DNA of 24,971 bases from a virus: positions 1 through 24,971 of IMG/VR virus record IMGVR_UViG_3300007162_000416, one strand, 5' to 3'. The translations under genes and the position numbers were made by a program. Positions 7,418 to 15,358 of this stretch are shown piece after piece. Numbering within the stretch: the first letter of the stretch is position 1; every line of letters starts with the position of its first letter. The notes below the pieces were generated by a model that saw only the letters and a program-made list of their open reading frames with translations, ran no database searches and had not been told where the DNA came from.

Positions 7418-8108
7418 TTGCTATACACGATCCTTTAAATTTTACCTTAGAAGATGTGTTCCTAAATAGTCTCATAAATCTAATTAAAAGCTCTGCTGTA
7501 TCAGTAACGTCTTTGAGAGCGTCATGGGAGCCTTCTTTGCTTAGACCAAAGTAGTCTCTTACATGATCTAGTGTATAGTTTTTGAGTTCATTATTGCCCT
7601 CAAACCAATAAAATACAATATTCATTAAGTCCACAACGTCTCTTGGATAAAAAAGACTAGATTTACCTTCTTTATTAAGATTCTTATACTTCTGACTTAA
7701 TCTGTCTACGATTTTTAAGTCGAATCTATTAATATTATATCCAGCAGCAATAGGGGCGCTAAAGCAAGATTTTCTATCAGATCTTGTATGATACATATCT
7801 AGATAGGATACAAACATTTTCCATCCGTGTTCTTGCTTCTGATAAGAGTGCCAATCTGACAGGATCTTGTCTTTAGCACACCCCCTTACCTTAGCATGAA
7901 AATCCAGAACATCACTATCTTCATAGGAGTATTCTGCTTTTTCTTCCAAGGCTGCTGGTTTTAATGTAATATTAAACTCTGAATCTTTCACTATCTCTAA
8001 TCTAAACGGATCTATAATCACAGCAGCAATTTGTACTGGACTACATACGTCTGGATTAGCACCGTCTGTCTCTAAATCGAACACACAAATTTTTTGAAAA
8101 TTAGCCAT
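7410..8108 (-). CDS. dnaQ: DnaQ-like DEDDh 3'-5' exonuclease (proofreading)
   Basis: This is a 232-residue protein with all exonuclease motifs. ExoI is FDLETDG, with D11 and E13. ExoII is AGYNINRFDLKIVD, with D130. ExoIII is SHDALKDVTDTAELL, with H195 and D200, making it the DEDDh subtype. In the family these residues hold two metal ions that cut the 3'-terminal mismatched nucleotide. It is encoded between the two halves of the polymerase alpha subunit, overlapping the small gene upstream and the polymerase C-half downstream by 8 nt each. That arrangement strongly suggests it is the epsilon-like proofreading partner, made in step with the polymerase. Other DEDDh roles (RNase T-like trimming, DNA degradation) cannot be excluded. 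It is longer than the bare nuclease domain through insertions between ExoI and ExoII. Confidence 0.93.
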   Translation of the reverse strand: MANFQKICVFDLETDGANPDVCSPVQIAAVIIDPFRLEIVKDSEFNITLKPAALEEKAEYSYEDSDVLDFHAKVRGCAKDKILSDWHSYQKQEHGWKMFVSYLDMYHTRSDRKSCFSAPIAAGYNINRFDLKIVDRLSQKYKNLNKEGKSSLFYPRDVVDLMNIVFYWFEGNNELKNYTLDHVRDYFGLSKEGSHDALKDVTDTAELLIRFMRLFRNTSSKVKFKGSCIANG

Positions 8109-8286
8109 TATTTTCCACTGTTACTAGGGTATTTCCTGGGAAGAAAGTCTTCTGATTACTATTGGTTGAAGCAGTTGCGTTTATAGACTTGCAGCAACTA
8201 ACTTTAACTTCTGCTGCCTTAACGTATTCTACGCCATTTACCATGAACTTATCGCCTACTGCTAATTGACTGAACTGTTTCTCCAT
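8101..8286 (-). CDS. Small conserved-looking protein between polymerase halves
   Basis: This is a 61-residue protein starting MEKQFSQLAVGDKFMVNGVE, with a pattern (F-x2-L-x-V-G-D-x-F-x3-G-x-x-Y) that resembles short beta-rich phage proteins of unknown role. It has two adjacent cysteines (VSCCKSINA, about 30-38) and no membrane segment. The start has GGAG 8 nt upstream, lying inside the end of the polymerase N-half gene. Its stop overlaps the exonuclease start by 8 nt. Because it is sandwiched and translationally linked, it may be a structural or regulatory partner of the split polymerase, but nothing in the sequence proves that. Confidence 0.75.
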   Translation of the reverse strand: MEKQFSQLAVGDKFMVNGVEYVKAAEVKVSCCKSINATASTNSNQKTFFPGNTLVTVENNG

Positions 8287-8288
8287 AA

Positions 8289-10154
8289 TTATTCTCCATT
8301 TTTAAGGATATCTGTTATAGTCATAATTTTATCCAACATAGCTATACCAAGAATATCAAATTTGATCACACCAAGGCTTTCTAAATCTTGCATCTCCATA
8401 CCGGCAATCGACTGCTTATTCTTAGAATCGTATATCATAGGACAAACAAGTTTTAGATTTTCGCTACTAATAACTACACCAGCAGCATGTTTCGATTGGT
8501 TAGATTTTGTTCCTTCTAGGCGTATGGCTTGTTCAAATCTTTTAGCTAGAGGGCCTGCTAATGTATTGTCTTCAGATATATAGCACCATTCTTTGAGTTT
8601 GTCAACATTATTTTCTAAGGCCCATCGAATAATTGATGCTTCTCCAGTATCTTCTTTCATCTCTTGTAGTTCGTCTGCAATTTTAGCCTCATCAGGAATG
8701 TATTTGGTTATACGATTCATTTCGTCGAAACTAATATTACCATAGACTCTTAATACTTCTTTTAAAGCCCCTCGACCTTTCATGGTATTAAACGTAATCA
8801 TTTGGGATACTTTATCGTGACCATACTTGTTTTTGATATATGAGATAATTTGTTCTCTTTTGTTAATTGGTACGTCAACATCGATATCTGGCATAGAGAT
8901 ATGGTCTGATGTATTTCTACCAGCATTATAAAATCTTTCAAAGATCAAATCATACTTTATAGGATTAATAGATGTTATTCCGATTAAATATGATACTAGA
9001 CATCCAGCAGCAGAACCTCTACCAGGACCCGGTAACCATCCCTCTGACCTAACAAGATTAACAATATCCTGCACAATTAAAAAGTAGCTAGACAATCCAG
9101 CACCCTGTAAGATTTCTAGTTCAAACTTGATTCTATCTACATATTGCTGATGTTCTTCTTTAGCTATTTGCTTATCTATTTTTTCTCTCCATCCCTTACG
9201 ACATAGTTCTCTTAGATATTCGTCTGGATTAAAGTTTGCTGGGCATTCAAATTCTGGAAGAAGTGGCTTGTGTAGAATATCATATTCTTCACATAATGAA
9301 TTTACATAGTTCGTATTTTCTATTTCTTCGTCTGTATGTAGACTTGCTATTTCTTCTGGACTTAGAATATGGAAATTGTCTGACTTAAAAAAACAATCCA
9401 TAGCTACAGATTCATCGTTCAGAATTTTTTTATTGATATCAATTAGTGTTGTTTTCAGATTATTACATAGAAGTATGCGTTGATCAATAGCGTCTTCTTT
9501 TTCACAGTAATGAGCATCTGGAGTACAGATCACCTTGGTATTGGTTATTTGACCAAGCCTTCTAATATGTTCTGTCATCTCTATTTGTTCTTTAGAATAT
9601 TCTCTATCCATTAGCTGTGCTTCTAAAAAGAAATTATCTGGACCAAAAATATCTTTCATTTGAGAGATGAATTCTGTTCCAGACTTTTCTATGGAATCTG
9701 TAGATTCTTGAATTAGATTAGCTAGACTTGATCCCAAATGACCACAAAATCCTATAATATTACCATCTAATAGTTTAGATAGCGTTTTGAAATCTAGTCT
9801 TGGTTTATGATAAAAATTAGACTCTGAGTTGGATTCTGAAACAATATTAATCAAAGTTTTCCATCCAGCATAGTTTTTAGCTAGAACTAGGAAATGGCTT
9901 AGTTTGCTATTCTCTTTAGTCTTTAATGAACTACTATCTTTAGAAATATATAATTCACAACCTAATATTGGTTTGATCTTTTGTTTCTTAAGTGCTTGAT
10001 AAAATTGTACTGTTCCAGAAATGGATCCATGATCAGTAATAGCACAAGATTGAACTCCAATTTTTGCGCATCTGGTGGCTATTTGGGCAGGTTTACTAAG
10101 ACCATCCATAAGACTATAGTGAGAATGCACATGCAAAGGGATATATTTTTTCAT
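8289..10154 (-). CDS. dnaE: DNA polymerase III alpha subunit, N-terminal half (PHP, palm, thumb)
   Basis: This is a 621-residue protein covering the first half of a DnaE-type polymerase. The PHP domain comes first: HVHSHYSLMDG (8-18), DHGS (41-44), CELYIS (66-71), CGHLGS (137-142) and TPDAHY (211-216). Its metal ligands look intact, unlike the E. coli protein. The palm follows, with PGPGRGSAAGCLVSYLIG (375-392) and MPDIDVDV, giving D423 and D425. The third catalytic aspartate is in VIKFDILG (D600). The chain ends 21 residues after it, at the palm/fingers boundary, where cellular DnaE runs on for several hundred residues. The rest is encoded at 5792-7417. No intein sequence is present at either end. 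The ATG overlaps the nuclease stop by ATGA. Together the halves total 1162 residues, near full length. Confidence 0.94.
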   Translation of the reverse strand: MKKYIPLHVHSHYSLMDGLSKPAQIATRCAKIGVQSCAITDHGSISGTVQFYQALKKQKIKPILGCELYISKDSSSLKTKENSKLSHFLVLAKNYAGWKTLINIVSESNSESNFYHKPRLDFKTLSKLLDGNIIGFCGHLGSSLANLIQESTDSIEKSGTEFISQMKDIFGPDNFFLEAQLMDREYSKEQIEMTEHIRRLGQITNTKVICTPDAHYCEKEDAIDQRILLCNNLKTTLIDINKKILNDESVAMDCFFKSDNFHILSPEEIASLHTDEEIENTNYVNSLCEEYDILHKPLLPEFECPANFNPDEYLRELCRKGWREKIDKQIAKEEHQQYVDRIKFELEILQGAGLSSYFLIVQDIVNLVRSEGWLPGPGRGSAAGCLVSYLIGITSINPIKYDLIFERFYNAGRNTSDHISMPDIDVDVPINKREQIISYIKNKYGHDKVSQMITFNTMKGRGALKEVLRVYGNISFDEMNRITKYIPDEAKIADELQEMKEDTGEASIIRWALENNVDKLKEWCYISEDNTLAGPLAKRFEQAIRLEGTKSNQSKHAAGVVISSENLKLVCPMIYDSKNKQSIAGMEMQDLESLGVIKFDILGIAMLDKIMTITDILKNGE

Positions 10155-11191
10155 GTTCCGGGAGCTTTGTATGATCCAAAGGAGTGATTCGGGTGCTTGT
10201 ATAGCCCTATAGTAGCGTCAATTCCGTATAAGTCTAGGTCGTGTTTTATTTGTTCGCACTTTGTCATTGTGCTGTCTTTTGAACACAGCTGACCATTTCT
10301 ATACTCTGTGACAGGTTCAATACTAGTATTGGCAAAAGTAGTTTTACCAAAATGACATAGCTTACTACACATCCAAGACTTATTAAGCTTAGGCTTGGTT
10401 GTTTGTTTAATTATGTCAAATTTTCTACGAAGTATATTTTCTGTTTCAGCAATATCACTATCATGAAAACAGATAGAAAAGGGGCCACCATCATTGATAA
10501 AATAGATAGAAAATATGATATTTTTAATATTAGGATATAGGTGTTTAATTGCGTAATGGTAAATTCTTAGCTGAGGATCATTCTCAAGCTTCTCTTGAGT
10601 TTTTTCTTGTCCTGTTGCCCAGTCTAGTCTTTTACCCGTTTTCCAGTCAACAACCTCGATAGTATCTTCATTGACAAGAGTTATTAAATCGATGGTGCCT
10701 TTCATCGCCAAATTACCTTCTAACACAGAACCGTCCACAAGATTATAGGAATATTTAGACCACGGTTTCTTTATTTCAAAATCAAAATGCTGTTCTGGCA
10801 TTAAAATATTACGATTCCTAGGATCAAACATACCGTTATTTAATTCAATAGCCTTATAAACCCAGGCATGACAATCTTTATAGTCTTTAGGCGACCACTT
10901 ATGGTGAGGAGATTTTTCTGTATAGTATTTGTATACTTTTTCTGTAATAATGTCTAGACTATATTTGTCTACATTAATATGTCCAACTACATCATCATCG
11001 ATTTCGGTCAAACCATCTTGCTGTCCTTTTTTAATAACAGCTAGAATTTCTAAAACCTTATGAACAATAGTTCCCTTATCTGCTTTTTGACCAGACGGAC
11101 CTCTCCACCCAAGAACATATTCAATAAAATATTGTTGCTCACAAAGACTATGGGTATTATATGAACTGCTTCGAAAATATGTGATTATAAT
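10151..11191 (-). CDS. RecB/Cas4-like PD-(D/E)XK nuclease, probable non-AUG start
   Basis: This is a nuclease of about 346 residues. The N-terminal part reads ITYFRSSSYNTHSLCEQQYF and then GTIVHKVLE (40-48), the usual opening of RecB/Cas4 nucleases with a cluster cysteine (C17) and an active-site histidine (H44). The core has MKGTIDLI (D168), EVVDWKTGK (D182, K184) and a downstream glutamine in DPQLRIYHYA. C-terminal cysteines at 275, 279, 303 and 312 could bind iron-sulfur or zinc. No ATG, GTG or TTG lies upstream of a TTG at residue 61, which would delete H44 and C17. The frame can open at ATT (11189-11191), ATA or ATC, with GAGGAG about 8 nt before the ATT. I therefore extend the gene, overlapping the dNMP kinase end. 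The likely role is DNA end processing in replication or recombination. The family is sure; the exact start codon is inferred. Confidence 0.85.
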   Translation of the reverse strand: MIITYFRSSSYNTHSLCEQQYFIEYVLGWRGPSGQKADKGTIVHKVLEILAVIKKGQQDGLTEIDDDVVGHINVDKYSLDIITEKVYKYYTEKSPHHKWSPKDYKDCHAWVYKAIELNNGMFDPRNRNILMPEQHFDFEIKKPWSKYSYNLVDGSVLEGNLAMKGTIDLITLVNEDTIEVVDWKTGKRLDWATGQEKTQEKLENDPQLRIYHYAIKHLYPNIKNIIFSIYFINDGGPFSICFHDSDIAETENILRRKFDIIKQTTKPKLNKSWMCSKLCHFGKTTFANTSIEPVTEYRNGQLCSKDSTMTKCEQIKHDLDLYGIDATIGLYKHPNHSFGSYKAPGT

Positions 11192-11916
11192 TTTAGTATC
11201 TCCTCTAAAATATTTTTGGTTTCTGTTAGTTGTTCTAGTATGGACATATTCTCATTATTTAATACAAAATCAAAATTCGTCCAATTATAATTGTCTGGAT
11301 CCAAGATAGTCTCACTAATATGGTCAGAATGATGCAGGTCTCTTGCGAGTCTCAGGACTTTACCCTGATTGTTTTTGATAATATCTACTTCATTTGGAAA
11401 TCTACAATCCGTAATAATTGCTAGCTCTGGTTTATCTTTTCTGATTTTTGTAATCGTAGCTTCTACCCAAACGTCTGGTTTAATTTTACGAAAGATGTCG
11501 GTTCCTATGTATTGTAAAATGTCTCTGGCCGACAGATGCTTATCTTCTAATTTAAGATTCGTGGGTGCGTTTTTTTCTTCGTCAGAGCCATAGCATTGAT
11601 CGTAGGTTAAACCAAGAATATTCATACAAATATCCCTTTTCAAGACATCTGCAAAATTATATATCTTAATATATGGAGCTAGTTTTTCAAACACCTGGGA
11701 AATAATATAGTCATTATTAGTATCATAATGATTAGTTGGATCAAACACTCCCGAATAGTTAGTGTCTCCTAATAAGTCAGACACTATAATTTGTCCATAT
11801 TCATTGATATATACCTTATTAGATATGCCCAGATTAGACATATAAATAGAGTATATGAAATTTCCTGTAGTGCTTTTTCCAGACTGTTTTCGTCCAGATA
11901 TTCCTAATATTAGCAT
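11185..11916 (-). CDS. Deoxynucleoside monophosphate kinase
   Basis: This is a 243-residue P-loop kinase. Walker A is ISGRKQSGKSTTGNF (6-20). YIGTDIFRKIKPDVW in mid-protein and IITDCRFPNEVDIIK (about 166-180) are hallmarks of the phage T4 gp1-like dNMP kinase family, where the latter carries a base- and phosphate-binding strand. The enzyme phosphorylates dNMPs to dNDPs with ATP, feeding the dNTP pool together with the reductase and dCMP deaminase encoded upstream. Its length matches the family. It overlaps the primase stop by 7 nt at its start, and its 3' end contains the ribosome site for the nuclease gene. Which bases it accepts cannot be read from the sequence. Confidence 0.88.
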   Translation of the reverse strand: MLILGISGRKQSGKSTTGNFIYSIYMSNLGISNKVYINEYGQIIVSDLLGDTNYSGVFDPTNHYDTNNDYIISQVFEKLAPYIKIYNFADVLKRDICMNILGLTYDQCYGSDEEKNAPTNLKLEDKHLSARDILQYIGTDIFRKIKPDVWVEATITKIRKDKPELAIITDCRFPNEVDIIKNNQGKVLRLARDLHHSDHISETILDPDNYNWTNFDFVLNNENMSILEQLTETKNILEEILKL

Positions 11917-13028
11917 TTGATATGACTTTCAATTAATGGTTTAATATCTTTTACAACTTTTTCCAAAGGCATTTCTGCAACATCTGGGTAATCGACAAGC
12001 TGAATATGTTTAACGTTATAAGTTCTTTGACATTTTTGTAGAATTTGATCTGCTGCTTTTTTCCCAGCTTCATCGTTATCCATTAAGGTTACAATAGTCA
12101 TAGCGCCAGAAATATCAAGAAGCATTTTTTGCTTATCTCCCAACGAAGAACCAAATATAGCAACAGAGTTATGTATTCCTGCTTCTTCAAGTCTCCATAC
12201 ATTACCGGGACTCTCTACCAGAACTACTCCACCAAGCGTTTTAATGTGTTCTTTGGCATACCAAAAATTATACAACGATTCATTAGCAGAGAATCCTTTA
12301 CTATGTCTCCATTTTGGAGTTTCATTATTAATGGTGCGCCCAGTACATCCTATCATATATTTATGGTCTTGGTCATAAATGGGTACTACGGCCCTATTAT
12401 ACATCTCTCTTCCACTGGTTATACATTCTCCAACATCATATTTCGCTAAGATCTTTTTACTAAAATTTCTACTTTGAAAATAAGACGATGGAATTTGTAG
12501 AGACTTGACTACTGTTGAACGAGCTATCTGATTAGTAGTTTTTGTATTATTCTTGGTGATATAGTTGATAGTATTAACGAATGTGTGTTTTTCTTGATCT
12601 TTTTTAGGTGTAGATATTGCACGAACATTGTGCTTACTGAACTGAACAGCATATTCCACAGCTTCATTAAAAGATATCATATCATCACCAGGTTTTGTCC
12701 AATTCTTTTTAATTCTGGATAAACATCCTCGTATAAAACCAATAATAGAAGACTTAAAAAGACCTTCACATTGATGTGTTCTACATTTCCAATTTCCTCT
12801 ATAAGAGTCTCCTTGATAATAAAGGTTAAAAGCCGAAGCATTATCTCCACTATGAATGGGGCATGGCATGATAACCATTTTATCAAGAATCTTATAGTCT
12901 TCTATACCCAACGTAATTAATAGATTTTCTATATCATCACAAACAGCATCAGATAATTCTTTTAATTGATACTGATTATACGAAGGGAATGTCTTCTTTA
13001 TTATTTTCGTCATCAATGATAAATCCAT
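11910..13028 (-). CDS. dnaG: DnaG-type DNA primase
   Basis: This is a 372-residue protein. The N-terminal zinc-binding site is CPIHSGD...CRTHQC, using C56, H59, C82, H85 and C87. The TOPRIM catalytic domain has GGVVLVESPGNVWRL (E272) and VTLMDNDEAGKKAA (D317, D319), the metal-binding acidic residues that catalyse RNA primer synthesis. It lacks the large C-terminal helicase-interacting domain of cellular DnaG, so it is a short phage version. The start lies 53 nt inside the 3' end of the helicase gene, so the two proteins share that DNA in different frames; M6 (13013) is an alternative start. The tight coupling fits a helicase-primase pair working on the lagging strand. Confidence 0.92.
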   Translation of the reverse strand: MDLSLMTKIIKKTFPSYNQYQLKELSDAVCDDIENLLITLGIEDYKILDKMVIMPCPIHSGDNASAFNLYYQGDSYRGNWKCRTHQCEGLFKSSIIGFIRGCLSRIKKNWTKPGDDMISFNEAVEYAVQFSKHNVRAISTPKKDQEKHTFVNTINYITKNNTKTTNQIARSTVVKSLQIPSSYFQSRNFSKKILAKYDVGECITSGREMYNRAVVPIYDQDHKYMIGCTGRTINNETPKWRHSKGFSANESLYNFWYAKEHIKTLGGVVLVESPGNVWRLEEAGIHNSVAIFGSSLGDKQKMLLDISGAMTIVTLMDNDEAGKKAADQILQKCQRTYNVKHIQLVDYPDVAEMPLEKVVKDIKPLIESHIKC

Positions 13029-14436
13029 CTTGGTGTTGTTTATTATTGCTCAATAGTTCTAGTCTAGTCTTACCCTCTGTAATTTTAGCGCACCAGCCCT
13101 TCATATTACAGTTGATATAGTCATTGTCATCCAAACCCCCTCCATGACGAGCGATCAAAGTAATAAGTTTTCTATTACCTCCCTCAACCCCGTCTTCTGC
13201 TATTTCTTCATCGGACTTTCTCTTGAAAATACTGAAATTGCTACACAACCATATAATACGATCAGAACCGCTAGCGGAATCAGTACTTTCTTTGGTAATG
13301 CCGTCTCGATTTAATTGAATAAAGGCCATAATTGGAACCTGATACTTGACAGCAAAATTGTGCAGTGCCGTCATCATAAAGCCTAGTAGCTGGTACTCTT
13401 TAAGGTCTTTGTCCATTCCTGCTGTATCCATGAGCTTAAGATAGTCATAAAATATAACACAATCTTTAGCCGTACCATCGTCATTTAATCCTACTTCTTT
13501 AACTATCCATCTTCTCATAATAGATAGCTGTTCTTCAAAAGGTTTTCCAGCTATAACTTTATGATGTATTGGCATATTTTTAAGTTCTGCCACAGATTCC
13601 AATATTTTTGCTTTATGTACTGGAGAATCTGTGAATTTTCCGGTTTCAATTTTGGATATTTCTATTTCTGATGACATAGCCAGGAGTCTGTGTATGTGGT
13701 CTTTTTTGCTCATTTCGGTATCCATGTTTAAAACAGGTATACCTAGTTTAGCTATATTTCTACCCATATTGTCAGACAATAGAGTTTTACCAGTCTTTGG
13801 TCTAGCTCCGATAACATTGACAGTACCTTTTCTTAATCCTCCACCTATAGCTTGATCATAAACAGGAAAGCCAGTAGGAATACCAACCTGATCGATAGTG
13901 TTCGTTTGTAAATACTCTATATATTCTTCTAAACCTTCTCCCATTAAAGAAGGAGCATTATCGTTATCGTTATTGATAGAAGAAGCAAAATTAAAAACAC
14001 TATCTTCAGCAATGCCTATGATAGAAGAAATACTTTCACTGCCGTTAACATCTAAAATTTTATCTTGAGCAGTTTTAAGCTGCTTATGTAAAAGTCTAGC
14101 AATTTCAAGCTTTCTGATTTTTGCAGCAAATTTGCGAATGTTTTCTAGATTAACAGGAAAATCGCCAATAGCCTTTAAGTGCAGAGCTTCTTCTTTTTTG
14201 GTAAGAATATGCCCAACTTCTAGCTCTTGTGCAGTTGAGTATATAAGTGCCAAGTCTATTTTTGGTTTTTGATGCTTTTCACATATGGTTTTTAAGCACC
14301 TAAAAATAAGTTGATTACTATCTACTGTGAATGTAGACTCTTGTATAAGATCACTAACGTCTAAAAAAGCATCTTCACCATATTGGAGAATGCCACTTAA
14401 TACGGCTCTTTCTGCCGAAGGATCGCATAAAATCAT
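12976..14436 (-). CDS. dnaB: DnaB-type replicative helicase
   Basis: This is a 486-residue protein. The N-terminal domain (ERAVLSGILQYGEDAF) is the DnaB N-domain used for hexamer assembly and primase contact. The RecA-like ATPase core has IPTGFPVYDQAIGGGL, Walker A GARPKTGKT (210-218), NMDTEMSK with the catalytic glutamate (E241), Walker B VIFYDYLKLM and the PIMAFIQLNRD sensor. It would form a hexameric 5'-3' helicase at the fork. The tail ends DENNKEDIPFV, strikingly like the acidic DDDIPF tip of bacterial SSB, which this phage's SSB lacks. A Shine-Dalgarno AAGG lies about 10 nt before ATG. The primase gene starts inside its last 53 nt. No separate loader is recognisable; the helical gene at 14873 is one candidate by position only. 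Confidence 0.95.
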   Translation of the reverse strand: MILCDPSAERAVLSGILQYGEDAFLDVSDLIQESTFTVDSNQLIFRCLKTICEKHQKPKIDLALIYSTAQELEVGHILTKKEEALHLKAIGDFPVNLENIRKFAAKIRKLEIARLLHKQLKTAQDKILDVNGSESISSIIGIAEDSVFNFASSINNDNDNAPSLMGEGLEEYIEYLQTNTIDQVGIPTGFPVYDQAIGGGLRKGTVNVIGARPKTGKTLLSDNMGRNIAKLGIPVLNMDTEMSKKDHIHRLLAMSSEIEISKIETGKFTDSPVHKAKILESVAELKNMPIHHKVIAGKPFEEQLSIMRRWIVKEVGLNDDGTAKDCVIFYDYLKLMDTAGMDKDLKEYQLLGFMMTALHNFAVKYQVPIMAFIQLNRDGITKESTDSASGSDRIIWLCSNFSIFKRKSDEEIAEDGVEGGNRKLITLIARHGGGLDDNDYINCNMKGWCAKITEGKTRLELLSNNKQHQDGFIIDDENNKEDIPFV

Positions 14437-14454
14437 ATTTGATAAACCTTAAAC

Positions 14455-14883
14455 TTAACCTGATTGGGTGGCGCAAGTATTACATTTATAACGCGAAATT
14501 GAATCAAAAATTAATGAGGGACTGACCCTCTCTTTTTTTCCACAGATTCTACAAACTACATCCACCGGTTCGGCTTCATCTCTTGTTCTAGCAACTGGTG
14601 GAATTTTAGATAAAACCTTATCTATTGCAGAATCTTCTTTGTGCATAGCAAATTCTGACATACTCTCAAACTTATTCAGACCTTCGCTACCATTAGACTT
14701 ACGGCGTTTTTGTCCTCCGCGTGTCTTGATGGTTGATGTTGATCTGTTTGAGTTTTTGCTCTTGGTTTTACTTTCAGCAACAATAGACTCTGTATCTTCT
14801 TGCTCTTTTGGTAAAAGGGCTTGTAGAACCTCTATTAGATTTTTAATTTGATCTGGATTTTTTATTAGGTCATTAAGATCCAT
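14455..14883 (-). CDS. Zinc-finger protein of unknown function
   Basis: This is a 142-residue protein in three parts. A predicted helix (LIKNPDQIKNLIEVLQALLP) comes first. A serine-, threonine- and lysine-rich low-complexity linker (about 30-68) with a basic GGQKRRK stretch follows. The C-terminal module is a four-cysteine zinc site (C111-x2-C114 ... C134-x2-C137) in CRICGKKE and YKCNTCA. The layout suggests a flexible nucleic-acid or protein adaptor. It lies between the helicase and an unknown helical protein, overlapping the latter by 11 nt. A role in replisome assembly or transcription control is plausible from position, but the family is not one I recognise. Confidence 0.78.
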   Translation of the reverse strand: MDLNDLIKNPDQIKNLIEVLQALLPKEQEDTESIVAESKTKSKNSNRSTSTIKTRGGQKRRKSNGSEGLNKFESMSEFAMHKEDSAIDKVLSKIPPVARTRDEAEPVDVVCRICGKKERVSPSLIFDSISRYKCNTCATQSG

Positions 14884-15358
14884 GTTTCACCTTTGTTTTC
14901 TGTACTGCTAATATGATATCGGATAGGTTTTTAATGTTATTCGCTAAATAGGATAGTCTATCCATTCTTTGTTTTGCGTATTTTTTGATACGATTTAACC
15001 CACTAGCTTTATCGTTATGTTTAATAGCTTGAAGAGATTTTTCTATATATCCATATCCCTTATAGTTATTAATTTCGTCAGCGATAGATTCCTTAATTGA
15101 TTCTTCGGCCCAGTTATGTCTAGCTATTTCTCTATTAATAGTTCTTTGTAAGAACAAAGCATATTGGGCTAATCTCAAGGAGATCTGTGCACAATCTTCT
15201 GGGGTTAATTTTTCTATAACATCCCGCGACATAGAGAAGTAGGAATTCAATTCTTCTTCTGTAAAATTATGAATATCAGAATATGTTCCTAGACCAATAG
15301 ATTTTTCATATTCGTCTAATATACGATCCCATTCTTCAACTTTTTCTTTAGTATTCAT
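14873..15358 (-). CDS. Unknown helical protein in replication block
   Basis: This is a 161-residue, charged protein that appears almost fully alpha-helical, with heptad-like stretches (EKVEEWDRILDEYEKSIG near the start and KKYAKQRMDRLSYLANNIKN near 124-143). There are no catalytic motifs, cysteine clusters or membrane segments. It overlaps the nuclease gene by ATGA at its start and the zinc-finger gene by 11 nt at its end, so it is embedded between recombinase and helicase functions. Phage helicase loaders and mediator proteins are often small, helical and found at such a place; assigning that role here would be a guess from position. Confidence 0.75.
   Translation of the reverse strand: MNTKEKVEEWDRILDEYEKSIGLGTYSDIHNFTEEELNSYFSMSRDVIEKLTPEDCAQISLRLAQYALFLQRTINREIARHNWAEESIKESIADEINNYKGYGYIEKSLQAIKHNDKASGLNRIKKYAKQRMDRLSYLANNIKNLSDIILAVQKTKVKHGS

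Noticed and set aside
5792-10154. Split intein joining the two polymerase halves, as in cyanobacteria
   Set aside because: Neither the end of the N-half nor the start of the C-half has intein sequence (no CLSYDTE-type start or terminal HN before a nucleophile), and the break is at a different position.
10151-11011. TTG at 11009-11011 as the true start of the RecB/Cas4-like nuclease
   Set aside because: It would remove the conserved cysteine and the HxxLE motif encoded in the open frame just upstream, and no ribosome site precedes it.
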